DNA of 64,000 bases from positions 35,015,539 to 35,079,538 of the forward strand of contig OX243818.1 in assembly GCA_945859605.1 (NCBI GenBank), in the 5' to 3' direction. The notes below the pieces were generated by a model. It saw only the letters and a list, made by a program, of their open reading frames with translations, had not been told where the DNA came from and ran no database searches. Below are positions 35,301-47,249 of the stretch, piece by piece; the stretch's first letter is position 1, and the number at the start of each line of letters is the position of its first letter. The position numbers and the translations under genes were made by a program. Source of the DNA: Lumbricus rubellus (Eukaryota > Annelida > Clitellata > Crassiclitellata > Lumbricidae).

Positions 35301-35794
35301 CAGTGGCGGCGCCAGGGGGGCTAAGGTGGGCTAAGCCCCCCCCTATTGGCGGCTTAGCCCCCCAAAAACAAAACGAGGAAAATCTCACCAACGCATTTTC
35401 AGCTCTGTTGACGTTAACTGGAGCCCTTTTAGGGCTCTTTTTGACAGCTAATTATGCCTGATAAAATTATGAAAACAACGGGATTGGATCAACAGAGCCA
35501 AAAATGCTGCGCCCCAGACCCCGTTGTTTTTATGATTTTATTATGCATAAATAGCTGTCGAAAAGAGTCGAAAAGGGCTCAAGTTGAAGTCAACAGAGCT
35601 AAAAATGCGTTGGTGGCTGGGGCTCCGCCCCAGACCCCGCTGGGGGGCTTACGACGCTCCCCCAGACCCCTGATTAGTACGGGCTTCGTGCCTTCGGCAC
35701 TTGCAGCTGCGCTCCTACGGCGCTTCATAAAAAATTTCTCGTTGGGCTTAGGGCTTTAGCCCCCCCCAAACCTGAAATCCTGGCGCCGCCACTG
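35301..35794. mobile_element. hAT-like MITE, CAGTGGCGGCGCCAG family (intact)
   Basis: The terminal repeats CAGTGGCGGCGCCAGGGGGG and CAGTGGCGGCGCCAGGATTT are flanked by a perfect 8-bp duplication TGTTTAGG (35293-35300 and 35795-35802). Subterminal GGGCTAAG/CTTAGCCC words occur on both sides. The 494-base interior has no transposase. Confidence 0.93.
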
Positions 35795-35875
35795 TGTTTA
35801 GGAGGTGTTTTGGATGTTTGTAGGCTACAGCACCTATAGCCCACTATTAAGACAGATGACACTATTGCCGTAGAA

Positions 35876-37624
35876 TTGAATGGTCTGAATCTTGAACTTA
35901 CTGCCGTAGAATTGAATGGTCTGAATCTTGAACTTGATGTGTTTCCTGATGAGTCGGGTAATCGTATCTTGCTCAACAATGCTGACACTGACCCAGACTT
36001 AAACTATTTCACAAATGTGGCTTGGAGCAGTCCCTACTCCACATTCCCCCGTTGGGAGGCTAAGTTCGAGTCTATTAAAGCTAACTTTTCGGTCATGCAC
36101 ATTAATTGCCGCAGCATGGTACATAAGCTAGATGAAATTCGCGAGGTTCTCAGTCAACTGCCTGTCTCTATTCTGGCCCTGTCGGAGACCTGGTTGGAGT
36201 CGGAATTTGAGGATACTATTAATGTGCCCAACTACAAATTTATACATAAGTCTAGAGGGGGGAATCTAGGAGGAGGAGGGGTGGGCTTTTTTGTTAGGGA
36301 TACCATTAAATTCCAATTGTACGAAGAAAAAAGTGAACATAAAACTTATGAGGGTCTTTTCATCAAAACTTATTTACCTAGCACAACATGTTTAGTAGGA
36401 GTTTTGTATAGGCCCCCAGGACAAAACTTGGTCGAATTCAATGCTGAAATAGAGGTCTTATTCTCCAGTATTGTCAAGGGAACCAAAGATATTGTCCTAC
36501 TAGGAGATTTTAACATTGACCTATTAAAAATCAATGAACATAAAGAAACTAATATATTTTATAATAACCTGACTTCCCATCAGCTTATCCCAGCCATCAC
36601 GAAACCCACTCGTATCACACCAACCTCATCAACTTTGATTGATAACATATTCACTAATGCCTGGTCTAGTCTGATTGATTCAACCATTTTCATAGCTGAC
36701 TTGTCTGATCACCTGCCAGTATTCGCACACTTTGCATTTGGTAATTACAAGAGAAGCTTCCCGAATTATTATGACCATCGCATAACTAATGAGGAAAGAT
36801 CAGAACAATTTAAATCCCTACTTGCTGATAGTAATTGGGATAATGTCTCGACTGCATGCAATAATGGAGATGCTGACGGGGCATATGAAGTGTTTATTGA
36901 AAAATATAAAAACGCTTATGATCAGGCCTTCCCGATTGTGTCTAAAAAAAATAACGCTAAGGGGTCTAGATTTAAGCAACCCTGGATGACTGCTGGGCTC
37001 CTCAAGTCTAGTAAGAAGAAAGCTTCATTGTACTTAAAATATATAAAAAATCCAAATGCTTATAATAAAAATAAATTTACTGTATATAGGAATAAATTTA
37101 AGGCTATTAGAGTCAAAGCAGAAAAAAATTACTATGCATCTGAATTCTGCAAATATAAAGACGACCTAAGGAGGACTTGGAAACTCATTCGCTCCATAAT
37201 GCAATTGGAAAATAAGGAGACACAAATTGAATCGTTAAAAATTAACGGAGAAAATGTTAAAGATCCAGAAAAAATGGCCAATAGCTTCAATAACTACTTC
37301 ACCAACATAGCCCATTCTTTGGCAAAGAAAATACCAGATTCACCTCTCCCTTACCATAGTTACTTACAGGCCCCTCGGCAGAACTCTTTGGGTTTCCTAA
37401 TGGTATCCCCGGAGGAAATTATGGATATTGGCCGTGATATACGTTTAACGCATAGCAAAGGTGTTGACGATATAGACCCCTGTATTGCGGCCCCCAATCT
37501 CTCCTTGGTTGCCAGACCTTTAGCGGAGATAATAAATTGTTCATTTAGTAGTGGGATTGTTCCACAAGGCATAAAAATAGCTAAAGTGGTCCCAATACTA
37601 AAAAGGGCGATAAGGACAATGTAA
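35876..37624 (+). pseudogene. LINE endonuclease and N-terminal RT region
   Basis: The frame encodes the endonuclease signature residues in order: HINCRSM (Asn), LSETWLE (catalytic Glu), GVLYRPPG, LLGDFNIDL (Asp/Asn) and ADLSDHLPVF (catalytic Asp/His). Then come the linker NSFNNYFTNIAHSLA and the start of RT (HSKGVDDIDP, CSFSSGIVPQGIK). A frameshift after KVVPILK ends the frame; the missing continuation is in the next frame. The enzyme would nick target DNA and prime reverse transcription there. Confidence 0.8.
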
Positions 37625-38944
37625 TCAATTACAGACCCATTTCCGTTCTTCCTTACTTCTCCAAGTTCTATGAAAAACTTATGTATAATCGACTCTATGG
37701 CTATGTTAAAAACTCTAACATCATTTATCCATCTCAGCATGGATTTCAACCTGGTCATTCCCCCTATATGGCCTTATTAAATATGCAGGACATGATTTCA
37801 AAGGCTATTGAAAATAATGAATACTCAGTGGGAATCTTCTTTGATCTAGCTAAAGCGTTTGATACGGTAGACCATAATATTTTGCTTAAAAAATTAGACA
37901 ACTATGGAATTAGGGGGACTCAGCTCAGATGGTTTGCCAGCTATTTTGAGAGCCGTACACAAAGAGTTCTCTGTAATGGTGTCCTTTCTGAGCTAGGGTT
38001 GATCAAATATGGAGTTCCTCAAGGCTCCAACCTCGGACCACTCCTTTTCCTGCTTTATATTAATGACTTGGCCAATGTCTCTCCAACAATGTTTTTTTAT
38101 TCTATTTGCCGATGACACCAACGTTTTTTACTCCAATGGTTCATGGCAGACGTTGTTTCAAACTGTGAACGTTGAACTATCTAGCATAGCTGTTTGGTTC
38201 CATGCAAATAAACTCACCCTTAATTTAGATAAAACCAACTTTATTTTATTTAAATCCCACCGGAAAATAAAGCCAAATGACAATCTCTGTTTGCTTATTG
38301 ATGATATTTCCATCAATCAAGTTGAATCTACAAAATTCTTAGGTGTGCATATAGATCAACATTTGACCTGGAAAGTTCATATTAATCAAATTGCAACTAA
38401 AATTGCTAAAAATATTGGTATTATTTCCCGCGTTGCTTATATCTTGCCAAAGACAGTTAGAATGAATTTGTATTATACCCTTGTCTACCCCTACCTCACA
38501 TATTGCAACCTTGTTTGGGCATCGACATACGAATCCAGGCTTCATAAACTTGTAATCTTACAGAAGAGGGCTGTTCGTATAATTGCGGGTATTCGTAAAC
38601 GGGAACACACTGGCCCTTCCTTTAATGAACTTCATCTCCTGAAAATTGACCAGATAAAGGATCTCCAAATTAGCGAGTTCTTTTTTCGACTCGAACACGG
38701 TCTCCTTCCTTCGGTATTCCAAGGTTACCTCCCTCACGCCTCTGACATCCATTCGCATTTCACTAGGAATTCATCTGCTTTTCGCCCTGTCAAAGCTCAA
38801 TCTAATACTAGGCGGTTTACTATTAAATCTTATGGCACTAAAGTATGGAACACAATACCAATTGACATTCGTCAATCGAGTAGTCTGCAGGTATTTAAAA
38901 AGAAACTTCGTGTTCTTCTACTCTCCTCCACTAATGCTACTTGA
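37608..38944 (+). pseudogene. LINE reverse-transcriptase region
   Basis: From 37620 the frame shows YRPISVLPYFSKFYEKL, motif A (FFDLAKAFDTVDH) and motif B (GVPQGSNLGPLLFLLYIND). After a second frameshift near 38097 motif C (LFADDTNVF) follows. Downstream are FLGVHIDQHLTWKVHINQIA, LYYTLVYPYLTYCNLVWAST, LQKRAVRIIAG and a C-terminal region with SYGTKVWNTIPIDI, stop at 38942. The two breaks are the only obvious lesions, so the insertion is fairly young. The fragment at 11490-12118 is a relative. Confidence 0.8.
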
Positions 38945-39255
38945 AGTGCACATGACCATGTGTAGTTAAGATTTTAGTTAAGTACTTAGTTAAGTTTGTT
39001 TCTCTATATGCTCTTGACAATATAAGCTTTTCTGCAATCTGTCATCACCTAATTTGTTTTAGTCTCTTTCTTTTAAGCTATCTTGATTAATTTTTCTTGG
39101 GACTTTTTTACTTGGGTGACCCTTCCCAGCGGGATGTCCATCCCTTTTGGGCCCCCCTTTGTAGCCAATGCATGCATGTTTTGTACTTTTATTGTTTTCT
39201 TGTTTTCTGGTTGCAATAAAGTGAATTGTATTGTATTGTATTGTATTGTATTAGA

Positions 39256-39492
39256 ATGTAAAAATGAAATAATGCATTTACTAACACACAGTCACTGCAA
39301 GAACTAAATGCTGTGTGTGCTAATCTTTAATCACTGATTTGTATGTGAAATATCCGATAGATTAGATCACGATGATGACGTGAAAGCTGACGAAGTTCTG
39401 AATAATTATTTCGGCTGAGTGTTTACATTGGAAGATTTAGGCTAAGAACGTCGTGAACCGACACAAACATTAATAGAGTAAGCTTATTATCA
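39256..39492. other. No recognised feature
   Basis: A short AT-rich spacer between the LINE tail and the hAT element that follows. Confidence 0.4.
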
Positions 39493-39500
39493 CAGCTAAT

Positions 39501-39745
39501 CAAGGGCGGACACAGAAACTTTGGACGGGGAGGGGGCAAAACATTCTTGACCTTGGGTGTGAAATTTTTCTCGTATCTGCCAAAAGTTGATGACCTTTTT
39601 TTAGTCATCTGGCCAAAATTTTGGGCAAAGTATACCATTTCGTCCGCAAAATTCGTCCGTCAAACACTTGCTTGAACCAAATGGGGGCCACAATCTAAAT
39701 GGGGGGGGGGCATGGCCGGATTGGCACACCCCGGATCCGCCCTTG
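39501..39745. mobile_element. hAT-like MITE, CAAGGGCGGA family
   Basis: The ends are CAAGGGCGGACACAGAAACT and, reverse complemented, CAAGGGCGGATCCGGGG. A perfect 8-bp duplication CAGCTAAT flanks it (39493-39500 and 39746-39753). The interior 'AAAGTTGATGACCTTTTTTTAGTCATCTGG' theme links it to the elements at 54171 and 61311. Non-coding. Confidence 0.9.
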
Positions 39746-40302
39746 CAGCTAATGCTGATTAAGAAAAGGTGATGGCGCAGCTGAAAAGGCGAAAAGTGAC
39801 AAGAGTCTACATGGTTGAACTACATCCTAAATGTTTAGGTGAAGTGAGATAAGAATTCGAGGCTGCAGACTGGAGAGGTAGGCCTACCACATGAATGTAG
39901 AGCCTAAAGGTGGCCTCATGGCGCAAGTTTTAAAAATGGAAATAGAAGTGAGCCTGGTAACTATCCTACAGATAAGTAAGCTTGACTCGTGTGGCTTGCA
40001 AGGCCTTTCTGATTAAGATAACATAAACACGGTTTTTAAAGTTTAAAATCAAAATTAAGATGTAAGAAAATCAAACTATTTAGGCCTAGGCTATTGTTTC
40101 GGTTTTTTTCGTTTTCCGGTTTTTTCTTTCGAATAAAACGACGTCTCCTTCGTTATTTTAATTCCGTTTCCATCTTTTTTAAACATAATTATTTAATAAT
40201 TATGGTTACCATAATTATCCTGTTAAATGGCATCCACTGTTGCACTGGTTTAGGGCCTAATCCATTTTATTCGTTTATCTTTATAGCCTGCTGTACGCAG
40301 AG

Positions 40303-40462
40303 ATGGATGAAGGAAAAATCGAGGGTATTACGAGAGCAGCCTTTGATCAGTCCAACAAGTGTAAAAATGGTAATATCGACTTTAATCACGTGAAACCTGT
40401 CGTCCGTGATGTCTGCCAAAGCATTGGACAAGAGGAATTCATCGATGCTATATTTGATGTCA
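40303..40462 (+). CDS. EF-hand-like protein, first coding exon
   Basis: The ATG at 40303 lies two bases after a good acceptor (CTGTACGCAG), so a 5' UTR exon probably exists upstream. The protein starts MDEGKIEGITRAAFDQSNKC and continues KNGNIDFNHVKPVVRDVC and GQEEFIDAIFDV, ending at TCA|GTAAGC in phase 1. The helix-loop-helix pattern with NG.IDF matches an EF-hand, but loop positions 1 (Asn), 3 (Cys) and 12 (His) are not the usual acidic ligands, so calcium binding is doubtful. The exon at 42050 is probably its last, but the phases (1 and 0) do not join, so an intermediate exon is missing or unrecognised. Confidence 0.55.
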
Positions 40463-40719
40463 GTAAGCTTATACGATATAATATACAATAGGGTACAAAA
40501 AGATTTAATCCAGTTTTGACTTTACAACTGCATTAGCCTCGTCGTCTCCATAGTCTGCTTCTTCAATGTTTTGTTACCGCAATTCCATCCTCAAATCAAC
40601 TCGTCCAAAATTCACCAGCACGAATTGTCAACATTATGAATATCACTAGCACGTAATATGCTATTACTGTAATTGGCCCATCCCTGCGTACTTGGCATCA
40701 TAATATTAAGCCTAACAGC

Positions 40720-40866
40720 CATAGGTGCAACCACCATATGGGACCCACGGGACGCGTCCCCTCAACTTTTGAGTGGTCTATTAACTTTATTATTATGGTC
40801 CCCCCAACTTTTAGGACGTGATTCATTATGCTCCCCTCCAACTTTTAGGACGTGATTGCACCTATG
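40720..40866. mobile_element. hAT-like MITE, CATAGGTGCAA family
   Basis: The ends CATAGGTGCAACCACC and CATAGGTGCAATCACG are inverted repeats. Flanks CTAACAGC and CTAACACC match at seven of eight positions, a slightly decayed 8-bp duplication. Inside, CCCCTCCAACTTTTAGGACGTGATT recurs twice in part. It lies in the intron of the EF-hand-like gene. Confidence 0.8.
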
Positions 40867-41450
40867 CTAACACCCTAAATCGCTTTATTGGATGAAAATC
40901 TCTGACTCCATCTGCTTTTCAAAGTCTCATCGATAACCTACAACAATTATTGCCTGCAATGCCCTATTTTACTGTCAGCCCAAATTGCACCTCAAGCAAA
41001 ACGTAGCCTACCTTTTGCGCGATCTTATCTTACAATCAACTGTTCACACATGTCATAACTAAAATGATTGGATTGTAGGCCTATCTGTGTTTTCCCGATA
41101 GCGCCTCTCGCAGAGTGACATTCATAAGTGTTCTCACCACGGACCTCGAAGACAAATAAAATTATAATATGCCTTTTTAACAATGAGAGACTGGCGTGAA
41201 AAATCGTGTCTCTAGCTTAGCCCTAACTGAAGGAGGAAGGTCATTGAAAATGGGGAGACCAACCACAGCAAACGCCATTTGTTGGGCAAGATCATTCCTT
41301 GACATAGTTACCTTCACTTTGACCTATATTGAACCTTTATTATAGTTAGACCACTATTTATTATTATATACTGTAAACTAGACTCTCCCTTGATCGTCTA
41401 CGAATTCTGTTTATCGGATTCTGCAGGATGCTTCTTCACTTCTTCAGAGT
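40867..41450. other. Intron of the EF-hand-like gene, no feature
   Basis: No exon completing the EF-hand gene was recognised here, although its phases demand one somewhere between 40462 and 42050. Confidence 0.35.
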
Positions 41451-42010
<560 letters not shown>

Positions 42011-42049
42011 TATGTTTAATTGTTTATGTGTTTTCTCTCGTCGTTGCAG

Positions 42050-42148
42050 AAAATCATGAAGAAAAATGATGAGAAAGCACAAATCTCACGCGCTGATTTC
42101 ATCAGTCATTTTTGGAACGCTTTGGTGGATCTTGGACTTGTCCAGTGA
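42050..42148 (+). CDS. EF-hand-like protein, terminal exon
   Basis: After a long pyrimidine tract and CGTCGTTGCAG, the phase 0 frame reads KIMKKNDEKAQISRADFISH and FWNALVDLGLVQ, then TGA. It looks like the second helix-loop-helix of a small calcium-binding-like protein (KxD....ISRxDF), with Lys and Ala at positions where ligands and Gly are usual. AATAAA at 42311-42316 supports a gene end here. It is probably the same gene as 40303-40462, at least one exon unseen. I do not recognise a specific family. Confidence 0.5.
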   Translation, partial: KIMKKNDEKAQISRADFISHFWNALVDLGLVQ

Positions 42149-42310
42149 AGTTTCCAATCATAGCCTCGCCGTCTAATCGCATCTTTTCATGTGTAAAATG
42201 CTTAAAAGGTTAATATGAATGCGAGGGCTTTTTGTCGTAAGATAAGATAAGATGAGAATATTCTTTAATATTCCAATTGATAACCGCATTTTGGTGTACA
42301 AACATGGTTT

Positions 42311-42316
42311 AATAAA
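42311..42316 (+). promoter_or_regulatory. Candidate polyadenylation signal
   Basis: AATAAA 163 bases after the EF-hand-like stop codon. A more distal site is possible. Confidence 0.45.
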
Positions 42317-43650
42317 ACATAATTTCTATATCCAAATCAATGTCAAAATGTCACATAAAGAAATCTGATGTGCCTAAATGTTAGTAACGGGCCAACGGCT
42401 CTCGTTCAATAGCATGATTGATGACATTGTAATATAAATGGTTAATTAAAATTTTTCTTTTATGCATAGGCCTACCTTCGTATAACCTACTGATCAAACC
42501 CTGCTTTTCCATATCAATAGACTTTTTTCAGTCTGAGTTTGCAACCCCCATGTGAATATAATAATATAATAAATGTTGTACACAGACAACATCATCATCA
42601 TCAACATTATCATTGCTTCTGCCGGATGTCAGATTCAGCAGCGGAAGTCGAATCAAAGACAATCGCAGGAGGAGAGAGGAAGGAGAACGGAGAGGAGTAG
42701 ATAAAGGAGGGGGAGAGTACAAGTAGGAGAACTCTAGGATAAGAAGTACGTGCATGGAAAAAAAGGGAGAGGAGAAGAGGAGGAGAATTAGACGGAAGAG
42801 GATAATGAGCCACAGAGTATGGTATGCGAAGAAAGGGAGTGGAGGAGTAGGAGGCGGAGGAGGAGGAGGAAAAAGAGGAAGAGGAGGAGGAGGCGGAGAT
42901 GCACACCAGGACAAAAGAACAAAAAGAAGAGGGAAGGAAGAGGACAAAACAAGAGGACGAAGAAGGCCAACGTTGCGATTATATCATTTTATGTATATTA
43001 AGGATAAAAGAGGGCCCAGAATAGAACCCTATCACAATTGCCAGATGAATATTGAATAGCCACTATCCATATTTTGGCACTCTGATGCTGTCTTTGTTTC
43101 AGGCGTTATGGGAGCAGCCGACACCAAAGTTCAGTTACTCAAGCACATCTATCCTATTCATTATATTTTGTTTTCTTAAAAGAACTAACCTTCTGTTCAA
43201 TCGCATAGCCAGTTAATTCACATGAACAAAACGAATCAATTCAATTCCTCGCTGACTAGGACAGATTAAAATCCGTTCTGCTTTTTGTTGTGGAAGTATG
43301 AATGTCACGTCTTTGGGGTTTTTAAAAAATTAATCACCGATGCATTGATTTGCTAGCAATAATATTTTGTTCTCTGACTCTCCTGATCTTTTTGATATTA
43401 TGAGTAGATTTATTAGCGTTTCAATTCAACCAGTTCATGTCATAATTATCATATTGTTGTAGCTTAGGCTTACTCTATAATTATTCTTTGCTTTGTCTGT
43501 GCTTCATTCAATTAAATGAAGGCATATAATAGCCTATTTACGAAAGCTATTCTATTTCTACCCCATTTTATTACATATACAATTATACATGACTGTGCTA
43601 CACAACCGCAGCAACTTAACAAGAGTCCTTAATAAAAGTAGTTTTTGGAT
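42317..43650. other. Intergenic; purine-rich tract
   Basis: A GGA/AGA-rich tract fills about 42655-42965 and produces long low-complexity frames on both strands. No gene is supported in this interval. Confidence 0.5.
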
Positions 43651-43656
43651 TCTAGC

Positions 43657-43955
43657 ACGTTTGATCACCGGACGATTGATCATCGGACGTTTGATCACTG
43701 GACGTTTGATCACCGGACGTTTGATCATCGGACGTTTGATCAACGGACGGTTGATCACTGGACGATTGATCACTGGACGATTGATCACCGGACGATTGAT
43801 CATCGGACGATTGATCACCGGACGATTGATCATCGGACGATTGATCATCGGACGATTGATCACCGGACGATTGATCATCGGACGATTGATCACCGGACGA
43901 TTGATCACTGGACGATTGATCACCGGACGATTGATCATTGAACGTTTGATCACTG
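43657..43955 (+). repeat. 15-bp tandem array (TTGATCAYCGGACGA)
   Basis: About twenty copies of a 15-base unit TTGATCA(C/T)(C/T)GGACG(A/T) in direct orientation, each with the palindrome TGATCA. Because 15 is a multiple of three, all frames stay open on both strands (for example ITGRL repeats). No inverted partner array was found nearby. In size and style it resembles the arms of the elements at 7.6 and 47 kb. Confidence 0.92.
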
Positions 43956-44976
43956 CAATTAACTAAGGTTGAAAGCGAAATGTCGTATTGAATTTTTAAT
44001 ATCGATGGTCTTTTCTATGTGCTACAAATATCATTTTTCTGTTGAAACTAGTAAGGCATGCTGCATGTATTTTCTCATTAGAACTATGAATGCCAACAAA
44101 GACTTATTTCAGAAGAATAATAATCTACTCTAGTAATGATTAGGCCTATAACTATAAAAGTTAATTATATTAATTCCGTGGAAATTTATTGACATCCGTA
44201 ATTATTGTAACAATAAATTCCATGCTAAGCAGTGACTGCTAGTATAATGTATCAATATAATTATTACTAGCAAAGTGGTGTGAAAAATATAATGGCTATG
44301 CTTATCAATGCTCTGAGCTGAATTTATTAAGAGATGCTTAAAAAGGACATCAATGTTATAAATAATGTTGACTGACATTGTCGGTAACTAACTTTAGCCT
44401 ATACATTGATTACTGTCTCGAAGATCGTCAATGCAAAATTTGTCAGCCTCAAGCTAAACAATAAACATACAAACATCCTATAGATTTGATTAAGCAATTT
44501 AATTAAGAAAAATTAGGTCTGTGCAGCTTGTTGTTCTTCATTGACATCGTCTCTGATTAAAAATTAAAGCATAATTATCTGAAGTTAATCCTGGGTTACA
44601 GAAAGCAATAACAAATCGACTAATTACTCAAAATGCCAACGATACAGATGGACAGCCACATCACCCTATAATATGGATGAACAAACCACACATTTCTAAG
44701 ATTCAACTGGACCAATCAGCATCTAGTTACCAGATGAAATTAATTTTTTATCAAGTAAGCTTACACGTTTTTGCACTTAGATATTTCAAAGCAAGGTTTT
44801 TTTTACTAGGCTATTTACGAATCATATTTCCATGGCTTGCTTAAATTTGTGAGATTGAATAAAATAAACTGAACATAGAATATTTAATTTACTAGATTAA
44901 TCGATTATATAATTTATATTAATTGAAAGAGATTACAAGGAATAGTTGTTTGTCAGAATAGCTGGGTGAAGTGAGT
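43956..44976. other. Intergenic, no gene
   Basis: AT-rich sequence downstream of minus-strand gene B. A TTTAAT (ATTAAA on the minus strand) at 44883-44888 could be its polyadenylation signal. Confidence 0.4.
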
Positions 44977-45857
44977 TTATCTCAAATTCAAAGTGTAAAC
45001 ATTTGCTCCTTTATCTCCGCCGACGATCATTTGTCTATTTTCTTCGTCGTAGAACAATCTCCGTGGCCACTCAACGCTTGTTTCTTTCGATTCATTTCTT
45101 GGACAAAGAATTCGATTCCATTTGAGATTTGAATCCAGGAGGACCACTCCTTGAATGCCGTTGTCAACTACAAATACTTGATCGTCGGAATCGATTGACA
45201 AATGCATTGGATCAACCAGTTGCTGTGTTTGATTTGAAGAAGCGAAACGACGGATGACCGTCTGTCCGTCTGTGGTCAATTCACTTAAAACCCAATTGAT
45301 CTCGTTTTCTTCCTGACTTGATCCACTCTTTCCCTCTTTCACTTCCGTACGCTGGTGAATGATGATAAAATTTCCGTTGGATGATTTCACTGCATGGCGG
45401 GGGTTCTTAATGTATTGCGGTAACTGCACGGATCGAAGAGGACCAGCGTCTGATCCGTAAATATTTAGTATGGACCAATACATATCGACAACTAGCAGCT
45501 GACCATCTCTGGACACAGACATAGTATCTTGTTCATGTTCAGTGGTCACCCATGTGACAATTTTGTATTTGTCACTTGTTTCTTTTGTTATCTTCCAGAC
45601 ACATTTCCCATTATAGTCAGAGACGTAGAGACAGTTTTCCTTCTCACTGGACCCAATGTCAACGGCAAATTTCATCTCAGTTATTTTTATTTCCTTCTGA
45701 AGACAAAATGGATTTCGATCCTCAAAAACATTAATTATACTTGGATGATAATCTGAGTGGCAGAGAACATAAATTTCATTTCCAAGCTTAGACACTCCAA
45801 AGACATCATCTTCTTTCACCACTCTCTCAGTGAAGTTGATGGAAATTGGACGTTCGG
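44977..45857 (-). CDS. Beta-propeller (NHL-like) exon, intact minus copy
   Basis: The exon follows TTATTTTAG in phase 1 and runs 293 codons to a stop. It contains about six blade-like segments: VSKLGNEIYVLCHS, GSSEKENCLYVSDYNGKCVW, MSVSRDGQLLVVDMYWSILN, AVKSSNGNFIIIHQR, LSIDSDDQVFVVDNGIQGVV and RRLFYDEENRQMIVGGDKGA then VYTLNL. The repeated 'LxVxDxxxxxVxxx' strands fit an NHL/YWTD-type six-bladed propeller, a binding platform often paired with signalling domains as in TRIM proteins. It is the last exon of gene B. The plus homologue carries an acidic insert and a damaged end, so this copy shows the ancestral form. Confidence 0.75.
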
Positions 45858-46254
45858 CTAAAATAAGAACAACATACTTGCTAAGCCATAGCCATACTTT
45901 TTTTATCGAAATCAAAAGTAAAACAGTCTTTTAAAGTAATTAGGCCTATATTTTTCATTTTAAAAACCTAGTCTATTTAACACACCTTAAACAAAATTAT
46001 TCAGAGTAGGCTAACAGATTAATTGTCATGCAACAATGCAGTGAGGGGCAATGGCAATTTCACTTTCCAAATAAGTAATAATTAGCGGGAAACGTCTTTA
46101 CCCCAGGGGTAGACACTGGGTGATTCATCCGCCCCGCAGGGCGGGTGGTGTTGTGGGGCGAAAGAACTTAATTTTCCTAACAGCGCAGGGTACCGCAGCT
46201 AGTACAGAATGAGTTTACGTTATAACGAGTAGGCCTATATTCATGAGGACTTGC

Positions 46255-46599
46255 CAATTGTTTTCTTGAACTGAGTGTCATCAATGTTGAGAGATATCAA
46301 TTCTATCATTTCGGAAGTTGGTGGTATATTTGCCAGACGAAGAAAGATATCTTTCAATTCTTTCGATTCGTACATTTCCTCTATATATTTAATGGCTGCT
46401 TGTGAACGACATGAGATCCAAACGACCACAGTCTGTCCATCCAGTTGTGAATTGAGGATTGCCACGCCTTCCTCGTTTAGTTGACTCATCAGTTTGTTGG
46501 TGTGTGGGGACCATGGTTTGGTTCGATCTAGAAGGTCTTTGAATTTTGTATGAAGTTCTTTGATGCGATCTTGTAGACCTACTGCAACTTTCATTACGA
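46255..46599 (-). CDS. TRADD-N-like domain exon (gene B, minus copy)
   Basis: The exon has the same acceptor context as its plus homologue (TTTTAG|TCGTAATGAAAG) and encodes 115 codons: LQDRIKELHTKFKDLLDRTK, SQLNEEGVAILNSQLDGQ, VVVWISCRSQAAIKYIEEMY and a final FKKTIG. The donor is ATTG|GCAAGT, a GC-type site where the plus copy has GTAAG. Phase is 1 at both ends, so it joins CARD-2 and the propeller in frame. Read without splicing the frame stops after three more codons. The fold name is inferred from pattern. Confidence 0.65.
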
Positions 46600-46855
46600 C
46601 TAAAAGTCAAACGGCTCAAAGTTAAACCGAACTTCAGAGCATTGTTTTCGAAGATATCACAATTATTTTATCAGGTAGGCTATTTACAATGAGCCAAATC
46701 ATAAATCGCGCTGACAAACGATCGCGAGAAGGCCTACTATGGTAAGCAAATTAGAATGAAGTTGTTGCTAATGATGCTAACAGTTTTGGTAGCTCGTTTA
46801 TTATATCAATACATTAAGGTCATGGAACGGCGTACGGACATTTGAACGATGGTCA
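46600..46855. other. Intron, no feature
   Basis: Part of the intron between CARD-2 and the TRADD-N-like exon on the minus strand. Confidence 0.4.
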
Positions 46856-47006
46856 TTGGTCATTTGAACGGACGACACTAGAACGGATGATAGTAGAACT
46901 GTCCGATAGGCTATTTATTAGAGCAGATGACACTTTACCGGGACATTACATTACCTACTAATGAAAAATTCACACGTAAAATTCACATGGTGCAGAGGGT
47001 TTACTA

Positions 47007-47107
47007 TCAAAACCGCGCACACAAAACCGCGCACACAAAACCGCGCACACAAAACCGCGATTCACAAAACCGCGCACCCTCAGAACCGCGCACGATCATT
47101 ACCGCGC
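47007..47107 (+). repeat. Inner left arm, (AAAACCGCGCACAC)n
   Basis: Seven or eight degenerate units in the order CACAC, CACAC, CACAC, GATTCAC, CACCCTCAG, CACGATCATT. The identical order recurs inverted at 47685-47785, showing the arms are copies of one another rather than independent expansions. Confidence 0.9.
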
Positions 47108-47249
47108 TTGTTTGCACATCTATTCAAATTCGAAATTGTAACGTTCGATGGGCTTCGAACATTCCTAACGACGATCCTAACCACTCTTCTTTGAGCATCT
47201 GTTAAAGCGGCGTAACGACAGCTGGTCTACATACAACTGGCCCAGCGCT

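Larger units (their letters stand above)
35803..39255 (+). mobile_element. Nearly complete non-LTR retrotransposon (L2/CR1-like)
   Basis: The element carries an apurinic-type endonuclease and a reverse transcriptase and ends in a (TTGTA)n tail at about 39225-39252. A repeated 34-base segment lies near the start (35867-35935). The coding frame is broken near 37607 and again near 38097, so this copy cannot make the full protein. The tandem-repeat tail fits L2/CR1-type families better than poly(A)-tailed jockey. The 5' end is not defined; it abuts the hAT element at 35794. Confidence 0.8.

Noticed and set aside
42528..43059. Pro/Ser-rich or Arg-rich proteins
   Set aside because: Low-complexity frames across a purine-rich tract, with no splice support or paralogue.
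43657..43955. CRISPR-like or coding tandem array
   Set aside because: There are no spacers between units, the DNA is eukaryotic, and the open frames follow from the 15-base period.
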